A stretch of 64,000 nucleotides of DNA from DATBVX01 sp035263105 (GTDB lineage: Bacteria > Pseudomonadota > Gammaproteobacteria > Steroidobacterales > Steroidobacteraceae). The stretch lies in contig DATFRO010000083.1 in NCBI GenBank assembly GCA_035263105.1, positions 11,250 to 75,249 of the forward strand. Reading direction: 5' to 3'. The notes beneath the pieces are model-generated. The model did not search any database. It saw only the letters and a program-made list of their open reading frames with translations, and was not told where the DNA came from. A program made the translations under genes and the position numbers. Positions 47,035 to 55,755 of this stretch are shown in pieces. Within the stretch, counting starts at the first letter, position 1; the number at the start of each line of letters is the position of its first letter.

Positions 47035-50000
47035 TCACTGGCAGGTGGCGCTCATCGAGTTGATCCAGCTCTGGATGAGCGCGGCGCCGGCCGTGTCGAC
47101 CTGGTTGGTGGCGAGCGGCGGCATCTGGAACAGGTCGCGCCGGCTCAGGCGCACGTAGATCAGCGAGTTTGCCGCGTTGCCCGGGACGATGAGGCGCGCC
47201 GCGCCGCCGAGGCCGAGATCGCCGCTGTTCGGCGCCGCGTTGCACGTATTGGTCGAGCCGATGGCCGTGCTGAAGCGCAGGTCCATGTTGGACGGCGTGC
47301 CGCCCGTGGGTCGATGGCACTGCGAGCAGTTGGTATGCAGCCACGCGCGCGCACGGTCAGCCACCGTGCCGGTGGTGCCGTAGGGGTTCGGATACGCAGG
47401 CAACGCACTCGGCGGCTGCGTCAGCGGCGTCGTGAACATGCCGATCGCATTCAGTGTAGTGAGCTGATTCGCGGTGCGACCCGTCTGCGGATAGGTGATG
47501 CTGCCGTTGAGCTGTGCGGTTTCCAGGCCGAGGCTGCGTCCTGCCGCATTTGTATGACATTGCAGGCACTGCGCCTCGCTCGGGTAGATCCAGTCCTGGT
47601 TCACCGGTGACGGGATGTGCGTGATCAGGCCGCCCTTGATGAGCGTCGCGACAGTTTGCGCCGCATTCCACTGATACGTGTACCCGCCCCAGTTGCCGGT
47701 ATCCGGATGACGCATGAAGAGACGCGTCTCGATGAGCTGGTTGCCGAGCTTGAAGTTCTTCATCAGCACGGTGCCGTTCGGGAACGCCCAGTCGCCGTCC
47801 GCGCCGATCGTGATCTGCTGGCCGTTCGGCAGCGCCATCCAGCGATCCTTGGCCGCGCCGTCCGACCAGAACGGCGCGTTCGGCGCGTATGGAATGAGGC
47901 CGAGGGCGGGCTGCTTCGGGTCCACCAGGCTGACGCAGCCGGTATTGATCAAGTCGAGCGGGATCGTGTCGGTGATCGTGCCCGTGCCAGGAACGATCTT
48001 GTAGAGCCCACCACCGTAGTCCGTGAAGTAGAGCTCGCCGCTCGCATCCTCGGCGAACGTTGCGATGTTGAAGCCCGTCGAAACGATGAGGTCGCGGCGG
48101 TCGTAACCGCCCGACGCATTGGTCGCCAGGTACATCAGCCGCCCGGTTTCGAAGTCGGCGAACACGTAGCGGCCGATCAGCGATGGAATCGCGCTGCCCC
48201 GGTAGACGTAGCCACCGGTCACCGACGCTCCGATGCTGTGATCGTACTCGGCGATGGGGTCGATCAGCGGCGCGCCGTTCGCGGTCAGCGGACAGTTGCT
48301 CGCGGGACTGAAGCAATGCCGGCCCTCGCGAATGTGCCAGCCGTAATTGCCACCGTTGACGATGCGATCCACTTCCTCCCACATGTCCTGGCCGACATCG
48401 GCGAGCCACAGGTCGGGCTCGGTCGCAGCGCGATCGAAACTCCAGCGCCACGGGTTGCGCAAGCCGTACGCATAGATCTCCGGACAAGAAGCCGACCCCG
48501 AGCCCGCGCTGCACAGCGGATTGCCGGCGTACGGGTTGTCCGATGGAATCGTGTACGGCGTCGCGCCATCGACGTTGATGCGCAGGATCTTGCCAAACAG
48601 GAGATTGCGGTTCTGCGAGCGATTCCCCGGGTCGCCGCCCGAGCCGCCGTCACCGAACCCGATGTACAGATTCCCGTCGGGACCGAACAGGATGTTGCCG
48701 CCGTTGTGGTTGTCGAACGGCTGATCGAGCCTGAGGAAGATGCGCTCCGTCGTCGGATCGAGCAGGCCGTTCGCGCCGCGACGGAATTCGGAGATGTGCG
48801 ACTGGAACGGACTCGCGCCGGCGCCCGTGTACGACAGGAACACGCGACCGTTGGAAGCGTAGTTCGGATGGAAAGCGATCCCGAGCAGGCCCGCCTCCTG
48901 CGAGGTGTCGTTGACGATGCCCTGCAGATCGGCCCACTGCGTCTTGGTCGGATTCGCCGCGGTCGCATCGAAGCGCTGGATGGTGCCGGGCTGCTCGACG
49001 ATGTACCAGTTGTTCGGCTCGCCCGGCGCCTGCCGCATGGCGATCGGTTCGGTGAACGAAAGCGTCGGGAACACACGCTGCGTCGTCACCGAGGTATTCG
49101 TGGTCGGCTGGTTGGGCGCGAGACAAGTCGTGTTGCTCGGGCGCGAGTCGAGGCCCGATCCCGCGGAAGCCTGCGGCGTCGCCTGCACGGAGTTGGAATC
49201 CGCGGACACATTGCCCGCGTTATCGGCGGCCCGCACCGTGTACGTGTAGGTGACGCCAACGCTGACCGTCGTGTCGGTGAAGTTGGTCGCCGTCGGGGTG
49301 CCAATCTGCGCGCCGTTGCGAATGACCCGATAACCCTGGAGTCCCGAGCCGCCGGTATCGGTCGAGGCGCTCCAGCTGAGTCCCACCTGGGTCTCGGTGA
49401 CACTGGTCACGGTCAACGAGCCGGGCACCGTCGGCGGCGTTGTATCCGCAGGCACGGGTGTCGTCGCGCTGACCGGTGTCGACGGGGCCGAGACATTGCC
49501 GGCGCCGTCGAAGGCACGAATGACGTAGGTATACGTAGTGCCTGCTGTCAGGTTGATATCCGAATAGCTCGCCACCGTGACTGTGGCAATGGGCGTCGCG
49601 CCGCCATCGCGGAAAATTCGGTAGCCCGCGAGACCTGAGCCACCGGTGTCGGTGGACGCATCCCAGGTGACGTTGACTTGTGTGGGCCCGGCCGCGACGG
49701 CTCTGACATTCGCCGGCACCGTGGGCGCCGTCGAATCGGCGGGTGTGGTCACGTTCGCCGCTGGCGACTGCGCAGACTCGTTGTTCGCGTTGTCGATCGC
49801 GGAAACGCGGTAGGCGTACGTGGTGCTGGGCGCCACAGTCGAATCGGTGAAGCTGGTCGCGCTCGCGGCCGCCGTCGTCTTGAGGACGCCATCGCGATAG
49901 ATGCGATAGCCGTTGAGTCCCGAGCCACCCGTGTCCGCCGAAGCACTCCAGTTGATGCGCACCGAAGTGGAGGTGAGCGCGGTGGCAACCACGTTGCCGG

Positions 50001-51300
50001 GCACCGACGGCGGTGTGGAATCCTGTGGCGTCGTCGCCGAAGCCGAGTTCGATGGGGCCGACACGTTCCCATCGCCATCGAACGCACGCACGACGTAGCT
50101 GTGCGTCGAGGTCGGCGCGAGACCGGTGTCGGTGAAGGTGAGCACCGTGGCGGCGACCGTGGTGAGCGGGTTGGCGCTGCCGTCGCGGAAGATGCGATAG
50201 CCGGCGAGTCCCGAGCCGCCGCTGTCGGTGGAAGGCAGCCAGGTGACGACGATGCTCTGCGACGTGTTCGCGGTGGCCGCGACACCCAGGGGAACCGTGG
50301 GAGGCGTCGTATCGGAAGCGGCACCTGTCGTCGCGGTCGCGGTATTCGAGAAGGCCGAGGCATTGTTCGCGCCGTCGATCGCGCGCACCGCGTAGGTATA
50401 GGTCGTGGACGGGCTCACCGTCGAATCGATGAAGCTCGTCGCATTGCCGGGTGCGTCGCTGATCTTCACGCCGTCGCGCTGAATCTCGTAGCGCTGAATT
50501 CCGGAAGCGTCGGTGGAGGCCATCCAGTTCAGCGTTATCGTGGCGGCGCCCTGCGCGGTCGCCGTGAGACCGCCCGGCACCGTCGGTGGCGTCGTGTCCT
50601 GCGGAACCGGTGTCGTCACGCTGACCGGCGTCGACGGGGCGGAGACATTTCCTGCGCCGTCGAAGGCACGCACGACATACATATACGCGGTGCCCGCCGT
50701 CAGATTGATATCGGAATAGTTCGCGACCGCAACCGTCGCGACCGGTGTCGCGTTGCCGTTGCGGAAAATACGGTAACCCGCGAGTCCCGAGCCGCCCGTG
50801 TCGGCGGATGCATCCCACGTGAGGTTGACCTGGGTTGGTCCGCTCGCCACCGCCTTCACGTTGGCGGGCACGGCCGGCGCGACTGTGTCTGCCGCCGATG
50901 GCGTTCGTATCTGCACCACCGGCGTCGGATCGGATTGGTTGGGCGGTGAAGCATCGTCGAAAGCGACGACGAAGTAGCCGTACATGGTCGCGGGTGCGAC
51001 GGTCGCGTCGGTATAGGTCGTGGTGGTGACCGAGGCGAGCATGGTGGACAGATCGCTGCGGAAGACGCGATAGCCCGCGGTATCGGCGTCCGGCGATGCG
51101 GTCCACTGCAACTGCACGTGCTGCGGATCCGGCGCGGTCAGCTGCAATCCGGTGGGTGCAGCCGGCGGCGTGTTGTCAGCATTGTGGTTGTCGACGCCGA
51201 CGAGATCGCAGGCGGACAGGAAACAGCAAACGGCGAGCGCACCAAGACGCGTACGCGAAGTGTTGATGATCAACGACCCACCCTGAACTGCCTCACGCAT
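47035..51300 (-). CDS. FN3-repeat lipoprotein with PQQ-type sugar dehydrogenase and dihaem C-terminus
   Basis: A 1,421-residue lipoprotein (lipobox FLSAC, Cys31). Residues about 40-710 are seven fibronectin type III repeats. About 735-1115 is a glucose/sorbosone dehydrogenase propeller: AFHPNYASNGRVFLSYTG, HNGGNILFGPDGNLYIGFGDGG, YAYGLRNPWRWSFD and DVGQDMWEEVD. The last 300 residues carry two haem c motifs, CLQCH near 1243 and CSQCH near 1323, in a domain often fused to such dehydrogenases. The layout suggests oxidation of a sugar or alcohol at the outer surface with electrons passed to c-type haems. The start MREAVQGG at 51300 gives a proper signal peptide. Confidence 0.9.
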   Translation of the reverse strand: MREAVQGGSLIINTSRTRLGALAVCCFLSACDLVGVDNHNADNTPPAAPTGLQLTAPDPQHVQLQWTASPDADTAGYRVFRSDLSTMLASVTTTTYTDATVAPATMYGYFVVAFDDASPPNQSDPTPVVQIRTPSAADTVAPAVPANVKAVASGPTQVNLTWDASADTGGSGLAGYRIFRNGNATPVATVAVANYSDINLTAGTAYMYVVRAFDGAGNVSAPSTPVSVTTPVPQDTTPPTVPGGLTATAQGAATITLNWMASTDASGIQRYEIQRDGVKISDAPGNATSFIDSTVSPSTTYTYAVRAIDGANNASAFSNTATATTGAASDTTPPTVPLGVAATANTSQSIVVTWLPSTDSGGSGLAGYRIFRDGSANPLTTVAATVLTFTDTGLAPTSTHSYVVRAFDGDGNVSAPSNSASATTPQDSTPPSVPGNVVATALTSTSVRINWSASADTGGSGLNGYRIYRDGVLKTTAAASATSFTDSTVAPSTTYAYRVSAIDNANNESAQSPAANVTTPADSTAPTVPANVRAVAAGPTQVNVTWDASTDTGGSGLAGYRIFRDGGATPIATVTVASYSDINLTAGTTYTYVIRAFDGAGNVSAPSTPVSATTPVPADTTPPTVPGSLTVTSVTETQVGLSWSASTDTGGSGLQGYRVIRNGAQIGTPTATNFTDTTVSVGVTYTYTVRAADNAGNVSADSNSVQATPQASAGSGLDSRPSNTTCLAPNQPTTNTSVTTQRVFPTLSFTEPIAMRQAPGEPNNWYIVEQPGTIQRFDATAANPTKTQWADLQGIVNDTSQEAGLLGIAFHPNYASNGRVFLSYTGAGASPFQSHISEFRRGANGLLDPTTERIFLRLDQPFDNHNGGNILFGPDGNLYIGFGDGGSGGDPGNRSQNRNLLFGKILRINVDGATPYTIPSDNPYAGNPLCSAGSGSASCPEIYAYGLRNPWRWSFDRAATEPDLWLADVGQDMWEEVDRIVNGGNYGWHIREGRHCFSPASNCPLTANGAPLIDPIAEYDHSIGASVTGGYVYRGSAIPSLIGRYVFADFETGRLMYLATNASGGYDRRDLIVSTGFNIATFAEDASGELYFTDYGGGLYKIVPGTGTITDTIPLDLINTGCVSLVDPKQPALGLIPYAPNAPFWSDGAAKDRWMALPNGQQITIGADGDWAFPNGTVLMKNFKLGNQLIETRLFMRHPDTGNWGGYTYQWNAAQTVATLIKGGLITHIPSPVNQDWIYPSEAQCLQCHTNAAGRSLGLETAQLNGSITYPQTGRTANQLTTLNAIGMFTTPLTQPPSALPAYPNPYGTTGTVADRARAWLHTNCSQCHRPTGGTPSNMDLRFSTAIGSTNTCNAAPNSGDLGLGGAARLIVPGNAANSLIYVRLSRRDLFQMPPLATNQVDTAGAALIQSWINSMSATCQ
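49180..51175 (-). repeat. Seven fibronectin type III repeats in the sugar dehydrogenase lipoprotein
   Basis: Each unit of about 92-97 codons opens DTTPPTVP, has TWDASTDTGGSGLAGYRIFRDG in the middle, and closes VRAFDGAGNVSAPS. Units 2 (about 50633-50880) and 6 (about 49473-49720) are much closer to each other than to the rest, differing at only about one residue in six, which points to a recent internal duplication or gene conversion. Confidence 0.88.
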
Positions 51301-51512
51301 CACGCGAAAAACAGCCGCCGTCAAATGTTCGTGTTCAGGATCGTGTCATGGGTATTGAAAGTGCGCCAGACGTCGGCGCATGGCGACAGTTCGTTGCAGA
51401 AAATTCCATCCTCAATATGTCGAAAAATCGACAACGCGCTGGATCACCCGGAACATCGCGACCGTGTCGATCGCGCATTGCCGGCAGTCGCGATGCGCGT
51501 CAGGGACACGGC

Positions 51513-52373
51513 TCAGCGCGACGCGGCGGAGACACGCTCCGCGGCCGGCGGCTCGATCACCACCGTGTATCGTCGCCGCAGCTCGTCGTAGTGGCGCTCG
51601 CTCGCCTCGCGTGTATTGGCGCTGGTCCAGTCGCGCTGCACCCGCTCACGCACTTCGGCGAGTGCCGGCATGCGCGCCTCGGTGCGGCGCACGAGTTGCA
51701 CCAGGTGCAGACCGTAGGCCGACTGCAGCGGTCCGGACCACGCGTTGATGCTCAGGCCCGGCATCGCCGAGGCGAAGTCCTTGCCGAAGGTGTCGGCGAT
51801 CTGGCCGGCCGTCGCCTCACTCATCGCGGAGGGCAAGAGCGTTACATCGCCGAGGTGAAACGCGACCGCGTCCGGATCGGAGCGGCGCAACGTCGTGAGG
51901 ACCGCCTCCGCGTCGCGCTGCATGCGCGAGCCGTGCCGCTTGGGATCGAAGTACACCTGCCGAAAGGTGAACGTCGGTGCGATCTCGAAGTCGGAGCGAT
52001 GCGAATCGAGCCACGCCTGCAATTCGGCCTCGGTGGGTTCCTCGACGTCCGCACCCTCGCTCAGGACCTCCATCCGGGCGCGCACGCGGTTGCGAATCAC
52101 CGGGTCATCGCGGTCGAGCCCGAGCGCGACGCCCTCACGATAGAGCACTTCCTCACGGATGTAGCCCTGCACCAGCCCGTCGAGCTCCTGCGCCGTCGGC
52201 GCACGCTGCCAGGCGCGCTCGAACTGCTCGCGCATCGCGGCGATGCGCTCCTGGGTGACGACGATCTGTCCACGCTCTGCGTCTCTTCCCTGGGACACGA
52301 AGCGATAGCCGACGAACAGCAGCAGTCCAAGAACCAGGAAATGCAGCAGCGGCTCGCGGAGCACGCGCGCCAT
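51513..52373 (-). CDS. PpiC-type peptidyl-prolyl isomerase, membrane-anchored
   Basis: A 286-residue protein. One N-terminal membrane helix (PLLHFLVLGLLLFVGYRFV) is followed by a SurA-N-like helical region (IREEVLYREGVALGLDRDDPVIRNRVRARME) and a parvulin domain near 125-240 (FTFRQVYFDPKRHG to SGPLQSAYGLHLVQLVRR). It probably faces the periplasm. The start at 52373 shares a base with the TGA of the regulator upstream (TGATG), so the two are coupled. The 212 bases between it and the sugar dehydrogenase gene hold no recognisable gene. Confidence 0.88.
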   Translation of the reverse strand: MARVLREPLLHFLVLGLLLFVGYRFVSQGRDAERGQIVVTQERIAAMREQFERAWQRAPTAQELDGLVQGYIREEVLYREGVALGLDRDDPVIRNRVRARMEVLSEGADVEEPTEAELQAWLDSHRSDFEIAPTFTFRQVYFDPKRHGSRMQRDAEAVLTTLRRSDPDAVAFHLGDVTLLPSAMSEATAGQIADTFGKDFASAMPGLSINAWSGPLQSAYGLHLVQLVRRTEARMPALAEVRERVQRDWTSANTREASERHYDELRRRYTVVIEPPAAERVSAASR

Positions 52374-53332
52374 CACGCAGGCTCTCCCTGCGCCATTCGC
52401 TGCATGCGTTCGGCACACTTGAGCAGCGCCGTGCGCAGTTCCTTCGGCCGGCGGATCTCGAACTCGAAGGGCAGGCGCGACAGCTCGCGGGCGAACCAGT
52501 CGAGATTGTCCGCCTGCGCGCGCAGCAGCACGCCTTCCTCGAGCGGCTCGAGCAGGCCGAGCGAAGGAAACAGCTCACGCTGGGCTTTGTGCAGCTCGGT
52601 CTTGAGGAGAACCTCGATGAGGTGCGCGCGCGGCATCGTGGCGATCGAGAACGCGAGATGGCCGAGAGCATCGAACTCCTTCGGCCGGATGAACTCGACT
52701 TCGAGCGGCTGCACCGACAGCACGCGGTCGAGCCGGAAGGAGCGCAGGCCGTTTCGCAGGTGGCACATGCCGACGACATACCAGCGGCCGCCGCGATACG
52801 CCAGCCCATACGGATCGAAGTTGCGTTCGGTTTCGTCGCGCTGCGCGGCACGGTAGCGCATCGAGACACGCTTGCGGGCCTGCGCCGCGGTGCTGAGCGC
52901 GAGCAGCGCGTCGTTGGCCGGGGGAGCGGGGTAAGACGTGAGATCGAGCGCTACGGTTTCGTCGATGGCGCTGACACGCCGCTTCAGGTTCGCGGGCATC
53001 ACGCGCTCGAGCTTCGCCTGCGCACTCGCCACCGCAGGCGCCGCATCCGAGAGCGCCAGGCTCCGTGCCGCGAGCAAACCCACCGAGATCGCGAGGGCCT
53101 CCTCGCCGGTGAACATCATCGGCGGCAGCTTGTAACCGGCGACCAGCATGTAGGCGCCGTGCCGGCCGCGTTCGGTGGTGATCGGCACGCCGATTTCCTC
53201 GAGCCGCGTGATGTAGCGACGCAGGGTGCGGCCGTCGACCTTCATGCGCCGGGCGAGCTCGGCGCCGGTCATGCGCCCGTGGGTTTGCAGGAGCTCGAGC
53301 ACGCCGAGCACGCGCGTCGTCGGGTGATACAT
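52373..53332 (-). CDS. YafY-type transcriptional regulator (HTH plus WYL domain)
   Basis: A protein of about 319 residues. A DeoR-like helix-turn-helix at residues 5-55 (RVLGVLELLQTHGRMTGAELARRM, GRTLRRYITRLEEIGVPI) is followed by the linker region and a WYL domain (DPYGLAYRGGRWYVVGMCHLRNGLRSFRLDRVLSV near 175), then the WCX-like end. MYHPTTRVL at 53332 is the family-like start; an ATG four codons earlier (53344) is possible. WYL regulators sense small ligands. It is divergent from the LysE exporter at 53432. Confidence 0.92.
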   Translation of the reverse strand: MYHPTTRVLGVLELLQTHGRMTGAELARRMKVDGRTLRRYITRLEEIGVPITTERGRHGAYMLVAGYKLPPMMFTGEEALAISVGLLAARSLALSDAAPAVASAQAKLERVMPANLKRRVSAIDETVALDLTSYPAPPANDALLALSTAAQARKRVSMRYRAAQRDETERNFDPYGLAYRGGRWYVVGMCHLRNGLRSFRLDRVLSVQPLEVEFIRPKEFDALGHLAFSIATMPRAHLIEVLLKTELHKAQRELFPSLGLLEPLEEGVLLRAQADNLDWFARELSRLPFEFEIRRPKELRTALLKCAERMQRMAQGEPA

Positions 53333-53355
53333 CCAGCCAAGCATACGCGGAAACA

Positions 53356-53370
53356 GGGCGGTTTACGCCC
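53356..53370. promoter_or_regulatory. Possible operator between WYL regulator and LysE exporter
   Basis: GGGCG-GTTTA-CGCCC is a perfect five-base inverted repeat about 12-25 bases upstream of the regulator's first ATG and 62 bases before the exporter's GTG. TATATG directly beside it could act as a -10 box. Such a position suits autoregulation, but no binding data can be read from sequence. Confidence 0.3.
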
Positions 53371-53431
53371 TATATGTACGCTAGCCTGCGCGCATGGACC
53401 GGATCGCGCAGCGCCTCGTGGGGAATCGGCA

Positions 53432-54067
53432 GTGGATCAGACGGCACACCTCTGGCTCTTCTTCGTGCTCGTGTTCGGGACCGTGCTGCTGCCCGGGCTC
53501 GACATGGCTTTCATCCTCGCGAGCGCTCTCTCCGGCGGACGAAAGTCGGGTTTCGCCGCCGTGGCCGGAGTCATGGCCGGAGGCGTGTGCCACGTCGCTC
53601 TGGGTGCGACCGGAATCGCCCTACTCCTGAAGCTGTTTCCACCGGCGTTCAACGCCGTCCTGCTGCTCGGCGCGCTCTACATCGCCTGGATCGGGCTCTC
53701 GCTCCTGCGCGGCGGCGCTGCGCTCAGCGTGAGCGCGCGTACCACGCCACGTTCCGCGGCCGCAGTCTTCCGGCAAGGCGTGATCACGAGCCTTCTCAAC
53801 CCGAAGGCATATGTGTTCACGCTCGCGGTGTTCCCGCAGTTCTTTCGCTCCGAGTACGGTCCGCTGTGGACGCAGGCCTGCGTGCTGTGGCTGATCATCG
53901 CGGTGACGCAACTCGTGATCTATGGCGGCGTGGCTTTGCTCGCCGCACAGGCGCGGAACTGGATCGAGAGCAGCAGCACAGCCAGTCTCCTGATCGCGCG
54001 CGGTGTCGGCGCGATGTTGATCCTGGCCGCGATGCTCACCGGCATCGAGGGCTGGCAGCGACTGTAG
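53432..54067 (+). CDS. LysE/RhtB-family exporter
   Basis: A 211-residue inner-membrane protein with six hydrophobic helices. The family signature PGLDMAFILASALSGGRKSGFAAVAGVMAG lies near residues 20-50, and FRQGVITSLLNPKAYVFTLAVFPQF near 110-135 is the second conserved block. It starts with GTG at 53432, preceded by GGGGAA. Exports amino acids or derivatives by proton antiport; the substrate cannot be predicted. Confidence 0.93.
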   Translation: MDQTAHLWLFFVLVFGTVLLPGLDMAFILASALSGGRKSGFAAVAGVMAGGVCHVALGATGIALLLKLFPPAFNAVLLLGALYIAWIGLSLLRGGAALSVSARTTPRSAAAVFRQGVITSLLNPKAYVFTLAVFPQFFRSEYGPLWTQACVLWLIIAVTQLVIYGGVALLAAQARNWIESSSTASLLIARGVGAMLILAAMLTGIEGWQRL

Positions 54068-54121
54068 CGTCTGCGCTTCAGACCTGGCGCCGTCTCTGGC
54101 GTCCCCGTCTCTGACGTCACC

Positions 54122-54150
54122 TTTTCGGTGTCACGCCCGTCAACTAATAT
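54122..54150 (+). promoter_or_regulatory. Possible promoter of the MFS transporter gene
   Basis: TAATAT (54145-54150) is a good -10 box. The -35 candidate TTTTCG (54122-54127) at 17 bases is weak. It lies 25 bases before the chosen GTG start and inside a longer alternative frame from 54128, which argues for the shorter protein. Confidence 0.35.
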
Positions 54151-54175
54151 CGCGCGAGCCTTGGGAGACCCGCCC

Positions 54176-55411
54176 GTGCCCGAACCCGCCGCCGGCAGGC
54201 GCGCCGTCGTCTTCATCTTCATCACGGTGCTGATCGACTCGATCGGCTTCGGCCTCATCCTGCCGGTGCTGCCGCAGCTGATCGTCGAGCTGACCGGCCG
54301 CAGCCTGGGCGGCGCCGCCGCCTATGGCGGCTGGCTCGCCTTCTCCTACGCGCTGATGCAGTTCTTCTGCGGCCCGGTGCTCGGCAATCTGAGTGATCGC
54401 TTCGGCAGACGCCCGGTTCTGCTCGCCTCGCTCTTCGCCCTCGGCCTCGACTACCTGGTCATGGCGGTCGCGCCGACCATCGGCTGGCTGTTCCTCGGCC
54501 GGATCGTGGCGGGAATAGCGGGCGCATCCTTCACCACCGCCTACGCGTACCTGGCCGATGTGAGCACGCCCGAGAAGCGCGCGCAGAACTTCGGACTGAT
54601 CGGCGCGGGATTCGGCATGGGCTTCATCATCGGCCCTGCCATCGGCGGGTTGGTCGGCACCCTCGGGCCGCGAGCGCCCTTCTACGCCGCGGCCGCGATG
54701 GCATTGCTCAACACCGGGTTCGGCCTCGTCGCGCTTCCCGAATCCCTGCCGCTCGCCGCGCGCCGGCCGTTCGACTGGCGCCGCGCCAATCCGCTCGGCA
54801 CGTTGCTGCAGTTGTCGAAGTACCCGGCAGTGCTGTGGATGATCGGCGCTGCCTTCTTCTGGCAGCTGGGGCACCAGGTACTGCCCAACGTGTGGTCGTT
54901 CTACACCATCCTGAAGTTCAACTGGTCGACCGCGGACGTCGGCTACTCGCTCGCGTTCGCCGGCATCGTCATGGTGATCGGGCAAGGCGTTTTGATTCGC
55001 TGGCTGATCCCGCGGGTCGGTGGAGATCGCTCCGCGGCTCTGCTCGGCATGCTGTGCGGGGCGATCACCTATCTCGGCTACGCGTTCGCCACGCAGGGCT
55101 GGATGATGTATGCGTCCTTGCTCGTCTGGCTGCCCGCGGCCGTCGCCTATCCGTCTCTCAACGCGCTCATGTCGCGCGAGATCCCGGCGAGCGCCCAGGG
55201 CGAGTTGCAGGGCGGTGTCGCGAGCCTGTACGGACTGAGCTCCATCCTCGGTCCGCCGCTGATGACGGAACTGTTCGAGCACTTCACCAGCGAGCGGACG
55301 CAGTATCCCTTTCCGGGCGCGCCCTTCGCGGCGGCGGCCGCGCTCGTGTTGGTGAGTATTGCCCTCCTCGCCCGCGGCTTGCGCGCGGCACCTGTCACGC
55401 AGTCGGGCTGA
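54176..55411 (+). CDS. MFS transporter, TetA/TCR-like
   Basis: A 411-residue drug:proton antiporter-like protein with twelve membrane helices. Motif A GNLSDRFGRRPVLL lies near 80, VLIDSIGFGLILPVLPQL near 14 is typical of TetA-like carriers, and GIAGASFTTAYAYLADVSTPEKRAQNFG lies near 122. The GTG at 54176 has GGGAGA upstream. No TetR-type regulator is adjacent, so acquired tetracycline resistance is not implied; a general efflux role is more likely. Confidence 0.92.
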   Translation: MPEPAAGRRAVVFIFITVLIDSIGFGLILPVLPQLIVELTGRSLGGAAAYGGWLAFSYALMQFFCGPVLGNLSDRFGRRPVLLASLFALGLDYLVMAVAPTIGWLFLGRIVAGIAGASFTTAYAYLADVSTPEKRAQNFGLIGAGFGMGFIIGPAIGGLVGTLGPRAPFYAAAAMALLNTGFGLVALPESLPLAARRPFDWRRANPLGTLLQLSKYPAVLWMIGAAFFWQLGHQVLPNVWSFYTILKFNWSTADVGYSLAFAGIVMVIGQGVLIRWLIPRVGGDRSAALLGMLCGAITYLGYAFATQGWMMYASLLVWLPAAVAYPSLNALMSREIPASAQGELQGGVASLYGLSSILGPPLMTELFEHFTSERTQYPFPGAPFAAAAALVLVSIALLARGLRAAPVTQSG

Positions 55412-55629
55412 GCTGCTCGCTCGCAGTCGGGTGATCCACTTTGCTCGCGGCCGGGTGATCCTTTTGATCCATTACTTGTAAAAACGACAGCTGCGCCGAG
55501 CCGCACCGTCATCATTTCGAAATTGAGACCTCGCGTGCGCGCGAGTAGCATCACCGTGCGCAACCGGTAGTGAATGGCGGCGATGCATCGCCGGCTGCAC
55601 CAATAAGAATTTCTGGCGGGAAGGATCTC
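55412..55629 (+). promoter_or_regulatory. Structured leader region before the small ORF and amidase
   Basis: No gene is seen. A tandem near-repeat GCTCGCAGTCGGGTGATCC / GCTCGCGGCCGGGTGATCC lies at about 55418-55461. CTCGCG-TGCG-CGCGAG (55530-55545) is a hairpin, and CGGCGATGCATCGCCG (55578-55593) is a perfect palindrome. GGGAAGGA (55618-55625) is a strong ribosome site for the ATG at 55630. The element family is not one I recognise. Confidence 0.4.
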
Positions 55630-55755
55630 ATGACTGTGCTGCTCGCGGCGCGACGCGCGCTTCCGCAGAGGAAGCGGCTTCGCATGCGCGCGAGCGCCCG
55701 CTCATTTCAGCTCGAAGCGTCGGCGAGCGCGCGCTCGCAGGAGGAACCACAATGA
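55630..55755 (+). CDS. Possible 41-residue leader peptide coupled to the amidase
   Basis: ATG at 55630 lies five bases after GGGAAGGA and runs 41 codons to a TGA that overlaps the amidase ATG by four bases (ATGA). The peptide is basic in its middle (RRALPQRKRLRMR) and has no known family. A hairpin CGCTTCC-GCAGA-GGAAGCG (55658-55676) lies within it. It may exist only to couple translation to the amidase, or be chance; the amidase has its own AGGAGG. Confidence 0.4.
   Translation: MTVLLAARRALPQRKRLRMRASARSFQLEASASARSQEEPQ

Noticed and set aside
54176..55411. TetA-like transporter as an acquired resistance gene
   Set aside because: No TetR, transposase, integron or composition shift beside it; base use matches the neighbours.
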